Below are positions 24,323-34,712 of a stretch of DNA of 64,000 bases, piece after piece (within the stretch, counting starts at the first letter, position 1; each line of letters begins with the position of its first letter). Location of the stretch: contig CABFPE010000120.1 in NCBI GenBank assembly GCA_900660155.1, forward strand, positions 1,484,940 through 1,548,939, given 5' to 3'. The translations under genes were made by a program, and so were the position numbers. A model generated the notes under the pieces. That model was not told the DNA's origin. It did no database searches and saw only the letters and a program-made list of their open reading frames with translations. The DNA is from Hofstenia miamia. Lineage: Eukaryota > Xenacoelomorpha > Acoela > Hofsteniidae.

Positions 24323-26227
24323 ATGCTTATAAATCTGCAACGAAATTTATGTAACATTGCTATAAGGAAAGCAAGTAATAATTCTTCCCGTTTTCAGTAT
24401 CAAAGTCTTTCTTCCCAAAAAAATAAATGGGAATTTGTTAACAATTTGCTAAATAGAAAAAACATGCGAACCGAAGAAATAGAAAGAATATACTATAAAG
24501 ATAAATCCATTACAAATAAGAAGGAAATCTGCAATGCTTTCAATGAAGTTTTCCTAAATTTAGGAAACTACAACGGTATGAATGTACCTTTTTGCCTTAA
24601 TAAACCCAAAGGAACTCCAACCTCTTTCTCTTTTCGTTTTGCAACAAAATATGAAATCATAAAGTCGATACAATGTTTAAAAAATAAATCCAGTGGACCC
24701 TCTCTAATACCAACGTGGTTCCTAAAACTCTCAGGTGACTTAATAGCTGAACCAATATGCTACATTTTAAATAATTGTATAAAACACTCCTTTTTTCCAG
24801 ATGAATTAAAATTGGCAAATATAACACCATTATTTAAAAGAAATGATCCCGAAGATTGCGAAAATTATAGACCCATTTCGATCACTTCTCCAATCAGCAA
24901 AATTTTTGAACGAATTCTTTTTAATCAAATTAACGAACATCTTTGTAAACATGATCTCTACTCCAAAACACAATATGGTTTTCGTAAAGGTATTTCTACG
25001 AGCGACGCTTTAATACAAGCTACAGAAAAATGGCGATCAACAATAAATGATAATGAATACTCAGCAATTGCTTGCTTAGACCTCTCGAAAGCTTTCGATT
25101 CCATAGACCGCAGTATCTTACTACAAAAAATTAAAATTCTAGGTTTTTCTAATGACAGCATAGGTCTTATCTCCAGTTACTTATACAATCGCATGCAAAG
25201 AGTTAAAATTAATGAATCTTTTTCAGATTGGGTATGCACTAAAAATGGGGTTCCACAGGGTACAATTTTGGGTCCGTTATTATTTAATATTTACATAAAT
25301 GATTTGTCCGAGCAAGTAACATGTGACGTTATACAATATGCAGATGATACAATATTATTTCATTCTAATAAATTTCCCGAAAAAGCGGTTCAAACTCTCG
25401 AAACAAACTGTGCTTCTCTTGCTAAATATTTTCCCTCTATAAAACTAAGAGTAAATCCACTAAAAACTCAATTCTGTATTGTTAAATCAAAAACTAAATC
25501 TACTGATACTTCAAGATACAAACTTAATTTCAACGGCATTCAAATAAAACAGGTTGAGTCTTTTAAGTACCTCGGAATAATTTTTGACATACATCTAAAT
25601 TTTGAAGAGCAACTAAATCATGTTATTAGAAAAATGGCCATATCAATTAAAGCAATTAACTTAATTTCTCAAAAACTTCCAACTAAAGCAAAAATTCAAT
25701 TAATATATGCTCTAATATTAAGTCATTTTAACTATGCCAATGTACTCTACACAGATATAAACCAACAATTTCTCAGGAAATTCCAAGTGCAACTAAATTG
25801 GGCTATTAAAGTAGCAGTAAATAATCATAGCTTTAATAAGAATAATGAATATAGAAAAATTTCAAAATTATTTTTACATCCGCAATGTTACATCCATATA
25901 AATGTCTTAACGACGTTCTTCAAAATAGTTAACAATACTTTACCATACTACAAAAATGACTTTCTTGCTGCAAAATTAGTCAATAAACAAAATATAAGAA
26001 CACACATAATTCAACCTATTAGGTATAAGAAACGAATAATGAAAAATTCATTTCTAAACACAGCTATAAATATGTGGAATGAATTACCAAAATATATTAA
26101 ACAAATAAGTAAATTAAAAAACTTTAAAATGAATATTAAAAAATATTTTTGCACTTATAATATAAAAAAACTGAAATGGCGAGGTTATAAATTTTATAAT
26201 CCTGATTACTCTATTAATAGAAACTAA
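24323..26227 (+). CDS. LINE reverse transcriptase
   Basis: 634 codons without a stop. RT blocks in order: KNKSSGPSLIPTWFLK; ENYRPISITSPISKIFERIL (block 2); KTQYGFRKGIST; CLDLSKAFDSID (catalytic D); NGVPQGTILGPLLFNIYIND; QYADDTILF (catalytic YADD); LRVNPLKTQF; FKYLGIIFD. A thumb and C-terminal region follow (SHFNYANVLYTD, NSFLNTAINMWNELP), characteristic of CR1/Jockey-group LINEs. All catalytic residues are present. The enzyme would prime on nicked target DNA, but the endonuclease is incomplete here, so the copy should be immobile on its own. Confidence 0.92.
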   Translation: MLINLQRNLCNIAIRKASNNSSRFQYQSLSSQKNKWEFVNNLLNRKNMRTEEIERIYYKDKSITNKKEICNAFNEVFLNLGNYNGMNVPFCLNKPKGTPTSFSFRFATKYEIIKSIQCLKNKSSGPSLIPTWFLKLSGDLIAEPICYILNNCIKHSFFPDELKLANITPLFKRNDPEDCENYRPISITSPISKIFERILFNQINEHLCKHDLYSKTQYGFRKGISTSDALIQATEKWRSTINDNEYSAIACLDLSKAFDSIDRSILLQKIKILGFSNDSIGLISSYLYNRMQRVKINESFSDWVCTKNGVPQGTILGPLLFNIYINDLSEQVTCDVIQYADDTILFHSNKFPEKAVQTLETNCASLAKYFPSIKLRVNPLKTQFCIVKSKTKSTDTSRYKLNFNGIQIKQVESFKYLGIIFDIHLNFEEQLNHVIRKMAISIKAINLISQKLPTKAKIQLIYALILSHFNYANVLYTDINQQFLRKFQVQLNWAIKVAVNNHSFNKNNEYRKISKLFLHPQCYIHINVLTTFFKIVNNTLPYYKNDFLAAKLVNKQNIRTHIIQPIRYKKRIMKNSFLNTAINMWNELPKYIKQISKLKNFKMNIKKYFCTYNIKKLKWRGYKFYNPDYSINRN

Positions 26228-26378
26228 CAATCGCCATAGCCCAAGTTAACCACTTTTTATTTGTAAATATTCGTTGTTTTCTTTTTTTTGTTTAGTTTTG
26301 TATTACTTTCTTGACGCTTTCAGAATTTGTTATCAGTATTTCTATTTATTGTTAAAACAATTTCTGAATATAGATTTT

Positions 26379-26403
26379 TCTTCTTCTTCTTCTTCTTCTT
26401 CAT
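26379..26403 (+). repeat. (TTC)n tail of the LINE
   Basis: About eight TTC units directly after the LINE 3' UTR. Confidence 0.9.
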
Positions 26404-27709
26404 GGAAGTCATGGACCCTCAGGATTGGATGCAAATTATTGGAAGCGGCTATTAACTGCTCACGAACAAACATCAATTGACCTCTGCAGATCGCTACCCA
26501 ACCTTTGGGCATTGGGAACATGCAAATATATAAAGATCTAAGGAGGATAATTGGAGGATGTATTGTTAAATGTGTTTCTGCCGATCTTAAGGAATTGGGT
26601 GGAACTACCCAACTATGCATGGGTCAGAAATCTGGAATCGAATACGCTATTCACTCTCTAAGAGCTAAATTCAACAACATGGAAAACCATGGGATACTTC
26701 TGATTGATGCCACCAATGCCTTTAACTTGCTGAATCAGTCTGTCAGTCAAGCACTATACAATTCATATACCAATCCATCACCACTATATGTGAATAACTC
26801 AACCTTATGGTCCTCAGAAGGTACTACACAAGGTGACCCTCTCGCAATGCTAATGTACGGGATTGCAACTCTGCCACTGATAGATTCCATTAAAAGGCCT
26901 GATATAATAAATAGATGGTATGCTGATGATGGAAATATCGTTGGCCCTCTTCATGAGCTGCGAGAAACCTATACAAAGCTTATAATAGATAGACCGGCAT
27001 ATGGCTACTTTGTAAATCCACCAAAATGCCAATTGATAGTCAACCAAAATATGAAAGAAATCAACTAATGTAAAAATTACCCTTGGTACAAGAGTTCTTG
27101 GTTCTGTAATTGGAAATACAGAATATTGCGGCTTGTTTTGTAATGAAAAAGTAAACACCTATCTTAATATTCTGAGGAAGCTAGGCGAATTCTCAAAAAG
27201 TTCACCTCACACGTCATATTCATGCCTTACACATGGCATTCAAAGTAAAATCAATTTTATTACAAGAACAACACCACGTTTCAATGAAAAACTCAACAAC
27301 ATAGAGAAACTCATAAACAAGAAACTTTTACCAAACCCCAATGGAAGGCCTTCTTCCAATGCTCGTCAGACTATGAGAACGAATATGAAAACTCAATTAC
27401 TGTAACAAGACCACTAGACGAACTAGAACCGCTGCAAGCAAACATGGCGCAACACAGAATTATAGCTGACATACAGAAAGTATCAGTAACATCATTACAG
27501 CAAAAAGCAAATGACGTCCTAGATGCCTTAGAAAGTGAGCAGCAATACTCAGTCCGGCTTGCCAAAGAAAAAGGATCATTCATGTGGTTAAATGCCCTTC
27601 CACTCAAATGATACAATTATCATCTTAGTAAGAGAGATTTTCTAGATGGCATATCGTTTAGATATGGATGGGATCCGCTAAAAATGCCACAATTTTGTCC
27701 TTGTGGACG
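26404..27709 (+). pseudogene. GPSGLDA-type reverse transcriptase, interrupted by the assembly gap
   Basis: Begins HGPSGLDANYWKRLL and IDLCRSLPNL. Further on are QPLGIG, LRRIIGGCIVK, GILLIDATNAFNLLNQ (catalytic D), TTQGDPLAMLMYGIATLPLI, INRWYADDGNIVG (catalytic YADD), YFVNPPKCQLIV, SSPHTSYSCLTHG and SFRYGWDPLKMPQFCPCG just before the gap. This motif set differs from CR1 and belongs to a family I know from cnidarians, molluscs and other invertebrates. It ends in a C-x-C-G zinc finger and, I believe, a further nuclease-like region; that part falls in the N gap. At least three frames are used, so the gene is broken. Classification within non-LTR elements is uncertain. Confidence 0.7.
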
Positions 27710-28701
27710 NNNNNNNNNNNNNNNNNNNNNNNNNNNNNNNNNNNNNNNNNNNNNNNNNNNNNNNNNNNNNNNNNNNNNNNNNNNNNNNNNNNNNNNNNNN
27801 NNNNNNNNNNNNNNNNNNNNNNNNNNNNNNNNNNNNNNNNNNNNNNNNNNNNNNNNNNNNNNNNNNNNNNNNNNNNNNNNNNNNNNNNNNNNNNNNNNNN
27901 NNNNNNNNNNNNNNNNNNNNNNNNNNNNNNNNNNNNNNNNNNNNNNNNNNNNNNNNNNNNNNNNNNNNNNNNNNNNNNNNNNNNNNNNNNNNNNNNNNNN
28001 NNNNNNNNNNNNNNNNNNNNNNNNNNNNNNNNNNNNNNNNNNNNNNNNNNNNNNNNNNNNNNNNNNNNNNNNNNNNNNNNNNNNNNNNNNNNNNNNNNNN
28101 NNNNNNNNNNNNNNNNNNNNNNNNNNNNNNNNNNNNNNNNNNNNNNNNNNNNNNNNNNNNNNNNNNNNNNNNNNNNNNNNNNNNNNNNNNNNNNNNNNNN
28201 NNNNNNNNNNNNNNNNNNNNNNNNNNNNNNNNNNNNNNNNNNNNNNNNNNNNNNNNNNNNNNNNNNNNNNNNNNNNNNNNNNNNNNNNNNNNNNNNNNNN
28301 NNNNNNNNNNNNNNNNNNNNNNNNNNNNNNNNNNNNNNNNNNNNNNNNNNNNNNNNNNNNNNNNNNNNNNNNNNNNNNNNNNNNNNNNNNNNNNNNNNNN
28401 NNNNNNNNNNNNNNNNNNNNNNNNNNNNNNNNNNNNNNNNNNNNNNNNNNNNNNNNNNNNNNNNNNNNNNNNNNNNNNNNNNNNNNNNNNNNNNNNNNNN
28501 NNNNNNNNNNNNNNNNNNNNNNNNNNNNNNNNNNNNNNNNNNNNNNNNNNNNNNNNNNNNNNNNNNNNNNNNNNNNNNNNNNNNNNNNNNNNNNNNNNNN
28601 NNNNNNNNNNNNNNNNNNNNNNNNNNNNNNNNNNNNNNNNNNNNNNNNNNNNNNNNNNNNNNNNNNNNNNNNNNNNNNNNNNNNNNNNNNNNNNNNNNNN
28701 N
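27710..28701. other. Assembly gap (992 N)
   Basis: Run of N. The sequences on its two sides belong to different element families. Confidence 1.
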
Positions 28702-30036
28702 TTTCTTGATTTGAGCAAAGCCTTCGACAGCATAGACTACTCAATTCTAGATCGAAAGTTACTCAAATACGGCTTCAGTAGGGATTCCAGAAATTTACTT
28801 CGCAGTTTTTTATCGCAATGTGTTCGTATAAACAACACTTTTTCAAATTACGTAGAAACAAATAAGGGTGTTCCTCAAGGAACCGTACTAGGGCCAATAC
28901 TATTTAACATCTACGTTAATGATTTAGTGGGCCACGTAAAGAACTGTGAACTAATACAATATGCAGATGACATTTGTATTGTGAGTAGACACCCTAGTCC
29001 CATCATAGCAACAAGATCGCTACAAAGTGACATCCAAGAAGTTATACTGTTTTTAGAACAAAATAAACTAAACGTAAACAAGAAGAAGACACAATTTATT
29101 GTTTTCCATCCAAGAATAGCCACAGAGTTAGTACGTAAAATCCAACTAAATATTGAAGGTGAGAGGGTCATTAAACAGAGTGATACCATAAACTACTTAG
29201 GAGTAGAGATTGATAAATGCCTCGATTTGAACAACTTTGTCGGGAGCAAAGTAAAGAAGATGGCAGTTGGTGTTCAGTATCTAAAACAAATGAAAATGAT
29301 TAGCAAAAGTAAAGTACTGATTGACACGCATTTGTAATGAGCCATTACAATTATGCATGTGCATTAATTAACGGAATAAATTTAGATCAAATGGCAAGAT
29401 TAAATAGAATTTTCAACTGGTCCATTAATATGATGCTTAACACTAGTCAACAGCACACAGGTGATATGCTCAATAAATTACAAATATTATCCCCAAGTTA
29501 CCACTGCAAATATACAAGTTTAGTTTATTTATATAAACAGTTAAAGTCAGCTAAATTCCAGAATTGCTTCCTTCACAAAGTCGTCAGCATTAAGGAAAGA
29601 ACTTATAGGTGCATAAATAAAATTAAAATTAGCAATAGATATTGGAAAAGAGCTTTTACCACAATATCATGTAATAATTGGAACAAACTATCTCTGAATA
29701 TTCGGAAGGCCTCATCGCTTGTTAAAAAATAATTTGCTAAAAGAACAAAATAACATGGGATACAGCAAAAGACTAAATACATGGCGAAACTTTTAATTTT
29801 CCACAGGCTTGTGTTTTGTAATTTTTTTTTAAGTGTCTTTGTGTCGTTTTTTGTTTTTTTTTAAAGTGTTTTTACTGCATTTGTAGCTTAGTTTTGTCAT
29901 TTTATGTAGATTATAGTTGTGTTAACAGAAATTGTAAATTTTGTACATATTGTATATAATTTATAATTTGTAAATATGACAAGTTCTACTGAATGGACAA
30001 GACATTGAAATAAAGCTATTGAACAAAAAAAAATTG
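28702..30036 (+). mobile_element. CR1-like LINE (second family, copy 1), 5' end in the gap
   Basis: From the gap edge: FLDLSKAFDSIDYSIL, NKGVPQGTVLGPILFNIYVN, IQYADDICIVS, NYLGVEID. A stop/frameshift near 29337 is followed by SHYNYACALINGI and, to 29732, YWKRAFTTISCNNWNKLS. The 3' UTR ends AAATAAAGCTATTGAAC plus an A-run. Similar to the copy at 37255-38575 in sequence and 3' end. Catalytic YADD is present. Nearly intact apart from one frame break in the visible part. Confidence 0.88.
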
Positions 30037-30044
30037 GATTTTTA

Positions 30045-31080
30045 AATGTATAGATGATTTTGAATGATTGTAATTACAAATTTTATATATTTCTTCTGTA
30101 TATCTTAACAATTGAGTAACAGTCGATCTATTCTGGCAGAAACCATGTTGTTTGCTAGTTAACACACCTTTAATAATGGACAGGAGTTCATTAGAAATGA
30201 TCTTTTCAAATAATAAGGATAACTAATTGATTATTCACATATAACTCCAAAATTTTAACCCGAATTCTTTTACGATCAACCCCGTTCTGAATCACGTCAA
30301 ATCTTTTCAACCTCACGTTTTTTGCCGTTTAAGGCTTGTTTAATAAATATATTATTTCCAAAATCTTTTAAGCGCCAACAATTTTCTAAAAATTTTCGTT
30401 TGTCCCAATAATTGTTGAATTCCATTATAATTGGTTTTTGTTTCCCATCAATTTCCCTTCCAATTCTATATAGATCATTAATATTATTTTTGCAGTCAAC
30501 GTCAATGAAATTCAAAATTTCCTCTACTTTTTCCTGATCAAATTTCATTTTTTCATTAGGCTTTCTAGATTTCTCAGGTTCTTGAATACCAAATATAATT
30601 ACCTTGTTTTTAGTATCGTTATAATCAATTCGTTGTACGATATTTTTATCTGTTGAAGTTGAGGTAGATTCAATCATTTGTAGATTAGAGGACTTGAGTT
30701 TATTCAAAAGATCATCTTGCAATTTTTGGAGTTGCTTAAATTGAGAAGCTAGATTTTTTATCATTTGCGAGGTATAATCTGATTTCCAATCGATCGAGCC
30801 ACCATCTACACATATTGTACATAGTGGTAAAAAGTGCTTCTTGTATTGTGCTACAGAATCAATATATGCTGTAGAGAAATTTGTACATTTCTTCGTCCAA
30901 TGTAATACAGATTTACACCAAACCATTTCAAATAATACGAGTCAGTTATTTGTAGATTGCATGTTAGACAACATAAATTCTCAGTGTGAGCCATGCGAGC
31001 AAATGTACAAACGCCCACTCACGACAATAACTACGTGTTGTAGATATTGCCATAATGCTTCACAACTGGTAAAATGATGC
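30045..31080 (-). mobile_element. Antisense LINE scrap: ORF1 joined to an RT piece
   Basis: On the minus strand an ORF1 (30926-30297) is followed within about 80 bases by a fragment of RT (FEKIISNELLSIIKGVLTSK, QHGFCQNRSTVTQLL) that runs up to the tail of the preceding LINE. Endonuclease and the rest of the RT are missing, so this is an internally deleted, truncated copy inserted tail-to-tail with its neighbour. Confidence 0.7.
30297..30926 (-). CDS. LINE ORF1 protein
   Basis: 209 codons, open. N-terminal cysteines and aromatic residues (CKSVLHWTKKC, LPLCTICVDGGSIDWKS) resemble the end of a PHD-like zinc finger whose start is degraded upstream. A coiled coil follows (KNLASQFKQLQKLQDDLLNK). 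Then an RRM-like core: NKVIIFGIQEPEKS, VEEILNFIDVD, INDLYRIGR, KPIIMEFNNYWDKRKFLENC. ORF1 proteins of this type bind RNA. It has no downstream ORF2 here, so it is an isolated relic even though open. Confidence 0.7.
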   Translation of the reverse strand: MVWCKSVLHWTKKCTNFSTAYIDSVAQYKKHFLPLCTICVDGGSIDWKSDYTSQMIKNLASQFKQLQKLQDDLLNKLKSSNLQMIESTSTSTDKNIVQRIDYNDTKNKVIIFGIQEPEKSRKPNEKMKFDQEKVEEILNFIDVDCKNNINDLYRIGREIDGKQKPIIMEFNNYWDKRKFLENCWRLKDFGNNIFIKQALNGKKREVEKI

Positions 31081-31451
31081 TCATGCAAAGGTGTTCAATT
31101 ATTTTTTTTGAAACCGAGCATGCCGATATATACATTCCCGCCAAGCATTCCGGAAAAACACTAGCGATGCCACTTTTTCTAAGTTAGAACTTCTGTTAGA
31201 ATGTATATTATATGTTGTTTAGTCAGTTTTGTCGTGGCCCTAAAGATGGTTTATATTTTCTTTGCTTTTGTAAATAACATAATGCAAAATTTTTGTTAAC
31301 TATTTTGTATTGTGATTTTATATACAGAGGATTTAAAAAAATATTTTTGATAAATTATAAATTTTCTATTTCTAAGTTTACTTTAGTGCAAAGGTGTAAT
31401 CTTAAAGGACATTAACATCCTTGTTTGTGGTATCTTATTTTTCTTCTGCAG

Positions 31452-31595
31452 CCCATCGGTGGAACCGGCTATCCTCCAGGGCCGGCAATTTCCCGGCCTG
31501 CAGCCACTTTTACATTTCATGAAAGGCTTGTAAAATTACCGGCCAAAGTTATGCAAAACATTTCTTATAAAGAGGAAATATTTTGCTTATTTTGA
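31452..31595 (+). CDS. Candidate isolated (terminal) exon, GC-rich
   Basis: A strong acceptor (TTATTTTTCTTCTGCAG) is followed by 47 codons to TGA: PIGGTGYPPGPAISRPAATF, then TFHERLVKLPAKVMQNISYK. Base composition is markedly GC-rich against an AT-rich background, as expected of a real exon. A possible donor (CTT|GTAAAA) exists inside, so it could also be internal. No partner exon was found and the product is not recognised. Confidence 0.35.
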   Translation, partial: PIGGTGYPPGPAISRPAATFTFHERLVKLPAKVMQNISYKEEIFCLF

Positions 31596-32658
31596 GAGGA
31601 ATTCCTATAAAAATAGAAAGTTCAAAAAATTTTATAATTTCAGCTATCTACAGTATTGCAATTAGAATAATAATTTTACTTTCTGGAATATCTCAATAAC
31701 TTACTATAAATTGTTCTGCTTTTTGAAAGGGTAATTTGACTTCTGTTTTTTATGGAACTTTTTAAATATTTCCACAGAAGCTGTTTATAATGATGAAGGT
31801 GTAATCTATAGTATTTACACTTGAAATTTAACAAGCCTCATACAAATATGCAACTTAAACCCTTGTATTTCTCTAATATTAGAAGGGATACTCCAAATAA
31901 AATTGAACGTTTTCTGTTGCAAAAACATTCGAACACAAACACAAATGTCAGTTGATACATACTACTAAAGTAGAAATTATGCTTAGCGAAAAAATATTTA
32001 AATATATGTATACGTGTACTTATAAATTTCTAGACTAAAACAGCAACATTAAGTATCTAAGATACTAATAGCATAAAAAATTTGAATATCTTATCATTCA
32101 ACAATTATTAGGTAAAGGAAAATACAAAATTCCACTTGTTACCTCTTTGTCAAGCAGAAATTTTACAACATTATTTTGAAAAGCAAGTGCTCTGGCACCC
32201 GCAGATCAATTTCATTTAAAAATTTTACTAATAATGAGCTAAAGGTAGATAAATACAGTGATGCTTGTGAAAATATGATAGCTTCATTAGTCTTGTAGAT
32301 ACAAGATTTTGAATCTGGGTTTCGTTTTTTCTGCAACACCTTGTAGAATTGGAGCAATTGGCAAGAGATGTCAATGTATATCAATATCTTCTAGTGATGG
32401 TTGAAATTTTCTAATTGCACCCAAATAATTCTAATAAGCAGCACAATGGCTGAGGTAGTTGCAGAACGCATTATGAAGGAGTAGATCCTTAAGTTTGCTT
32501 CCATGCAGAAACCTATATCAGATCAAAGACCTCAATTTGAGAGTAGTTTAATGAGTGAGATGACCTTGCAATTGGAAATAAAATATTACATGAGACCACC
32601 ACCCTATTGAACCATGAGACAGAAAATCTGACATTTTAGGCATGATAAGTGACAGGAA
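31596..32658. other. No gene recognised
   Basis: AT-rich spacer; nothing protein-like beyond chance open stretches. Confidence 0.5.
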
Positions 32659-33089
32659 TTAACTACAGTATTTGCTAAAAAATATCCCAATAGAGCACAA
32701 AGAGATCAATGTTGTGTTTAGGAGATCTGAATCAAGCTCAAAAAGGTCCTCATAGGGATTAAGAGATCCGAATAAGGTAAGAGGAGATCCAACTAAGGCA
32801 AGCAACCATCCCAAATGTACAAATAAATATCCAAAATGTATTGTGCAAATATCATTAAGAAAAACACTATACATTGAACAGTCGATTTTTAATTTGTTCT
32901 ACAATTTACATGTATACAGTATTTTATTATTTAATTTATTGAATTCCTTTTTTATATCTTTTTACTTAGTTTTAGCACAATTAAAATTAAGAAAATGGTA
33001 AAAGTTAACAAGAAAAATGTATTAACAACTCTAATACAACAAAAACAGTAAGATTTTGTCATATACATGAATTGAAACATTTCTTATTA

Positions 33090-34198
33090 TATGTTCAGAG
33101 ATCTTCTGCATTCAGAGCCATGGATATGACTTTGGCAATAACATGCCGGAATGCAGCTGTTATCTTTTGTTGCATAATTGATGGCCAAACAGCTGTAATT
33201 AAATCGCTCATTTTACGAAAACGAAAAGCAAGCAAAGTTTCACCTGCATTTCGCTGATCCCCTGGCAAGTTTGACTATTGTTGCTTTTCATTTGCATTAA
33301 TAGCATTAAACATATACTCTACAGTATTTAGTGCACATGATTACAGAGTAAACCGCTTCATTCAAAAAGGAGTCAAAGGGATGTCCATTTGTATTTCATC
33401 CAATGCCCTTTCAATTCCAGGATGACAGGGGGCATTGTCAATAATAGCATGCATATTGTTCAACCCAGCATTGTCAGCTCATTAAATTACGTCAACCATA
33501 AAATCCAGCATATTTGCTTTATGAGCCCGAATTGGCATGATCTTTGAATATATCACACCATGATGTGGTGCAACAACAAAAATGAAAGTGATATGAGGGA
33601 CTTTTTTGCTATCAACAATTCTTTTAGCAGGAATACAGACTCTAGCCCTTCCCCATGTTCTGCTTTGCCATAAGTCAAATCCACACTTGTCAATGAATAC
33701 AAAATCTGTGTTTGACATGAAACCATTCAGCATATTCTCCTCTTCCCCTTTGTTGGCTACTGAATTTCTTCCGTCAGGAATGATTTCCACTTTTTCATGT
33801 AATTTGCCAGACAGCTCTCTGCTTATGGTTGATGTCGACAGAACGACATTGTTGTCTTCCTGGATTTGGTCTTCGATATTCTCCGAAATAATTGAAGAGC
33901 TTGCGTTGACCACAGCACACATTGCCTTCTTTATTTCAAGTGTCATCTTTCTTTGATGATATTTATGTGAACCACGCCTCAAAGGACCAACTCGCCTGCA
34001 TGGAAAATTAAAAAATACACGACAACCATTAACCACAGTTAAATAACATAGTAAACACCTGTTCTTTATGATTTTGAAAGCAGTATCATGGTTTATTCCC
34101 AGCAGTCTTGCGATTTCATAATAATCCTGACTATTATCAAATGAAGCAATAATTGATTCCCTGTCAACATGGTTAATAGGCTTACAATCTCAAGACAT
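33090..34198 (-). pseudogene. Mariner-superfamily DDE transposase, broken
   Basis: Minus strand. N-terminal helix-turn-helix: DRESIIASFDNSQDYYEIAR, LLGINHDTAFKII. Catalytic core: VFIDKCGFDLWQSRTWGRAR with the first D; IIDNAPCHPGIE with the second D; then a degraded region with LNTVEYMFNAINA where the third acidic residue is expected. The best frame is open from about 34036 to 33482 (184 codons). A stop at the third codon after the first ATG and others near 33480 and 33380 show the gene is dead. Confidence 0.8.
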
Positions 34199-34454
34199 TT
34201 TACATAAACAGAGCACTCATTTATCAATCTTAATTAATAAAATGTCTTTGATTTATATTTGTTAAAAAAACAATGGGATTTGTACTTAACGAATCACTTT
34301 CAAAATTAAAATATAGACAACTCAGATGAAGGCCTCCAACTTTTGCTGATAAAATTGTGATAAAAAAATTTGAAATAAAGATCTGTTTTTGTAACAGCAA
34401 TGTAGTCACTTTTGTATAATAAGTTTAAAAACGATAGACCAATTTATTCTCATC

Positions 34455-34456
34455 AA

Positions 34457-34489
<33 letters not shown>

Positions 34490-34504
34490 GTATATATATA
34501 TATA
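34455..34504. repeat. (TA)n tract with CATATA/TGTATA interruptions
   Basis: About 50 bp, inside the transposon between the transposase start and the right end. Confidence 0.95.
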
Positions 34505-34712
34505 ATTTTTGGTCGAGTTCAGTTCAAATAATTTTAGCGGATATTTATTTGTATTGCTTGGATGACTAATTGCCTTACTTTGAACTTTTCATGTCAATTC
34601 TGATTTTTAAAAGCCTCAATAGGATCTTTCAATTTCAATATAGATTTCCTAATGCCATATTCGGATCTCTTTGTGCTCTATTGGGATATTTTTTGGCAAA
34701 TACTGTAGTTAA

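Larger units (their letters stand above)
23934..26403 (+). mobile_element. CR1-like LINE (copy 2), RT intact, endonuclease truncated
   Basis: Contains the end of an endonuclease, a 634-codon open RT frame, a short UTR (TGAATATAGATT) and a (TTC)n tail at 26379-26403. The 5' part (ORF1 and most of the endonuclease) is missing. It is flanked by two parts of one other RT element, so it appears to be an insertion into that element. It is the best-preserved LINE in the window. Confidence 0.85.
32659..34712 (-). mobile_element. Mariner-superfamily DNA transposon with both ends
   Basis: Left end (TTAACTACAGTATTTGCTAA, then a short A-run, TATCCCAATAGAGCACAAAG and AGATC, 32659-32707) is mirrored at the right end (34674-34712), with one visible mismatch. 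TA (inside TTAA) is present at both borders, as expected for this superfamily. Short GAGATC(C/T)GAAT motifs recur beside the ends. The interior holds a degenerate transposase on the minus strand and a (TA)n tract. Length 2054 bp. Confidence 0.85.

Noticed and set aside
24958-25161. Minus-strand open frame under the LINE RT
   Set aside because: Shadow of the 634-codon RT.
27620-29337. Very long open frames on both strands across the N run
   Set aside because: They are open only because N codons cannot be stops; real coding sequence is limited to the LINE pieces on each side.
30841-31077. Plus-strand cysteine-rich open frame
   Set aside because: Overlaps the ORF1 on the other strand and its degraded zinc-finger region; more likely a shadow.
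33606-33956. Plus-strand 116-codon frame
   Set aside because: Antisense shadow of the mariner-type transposase.
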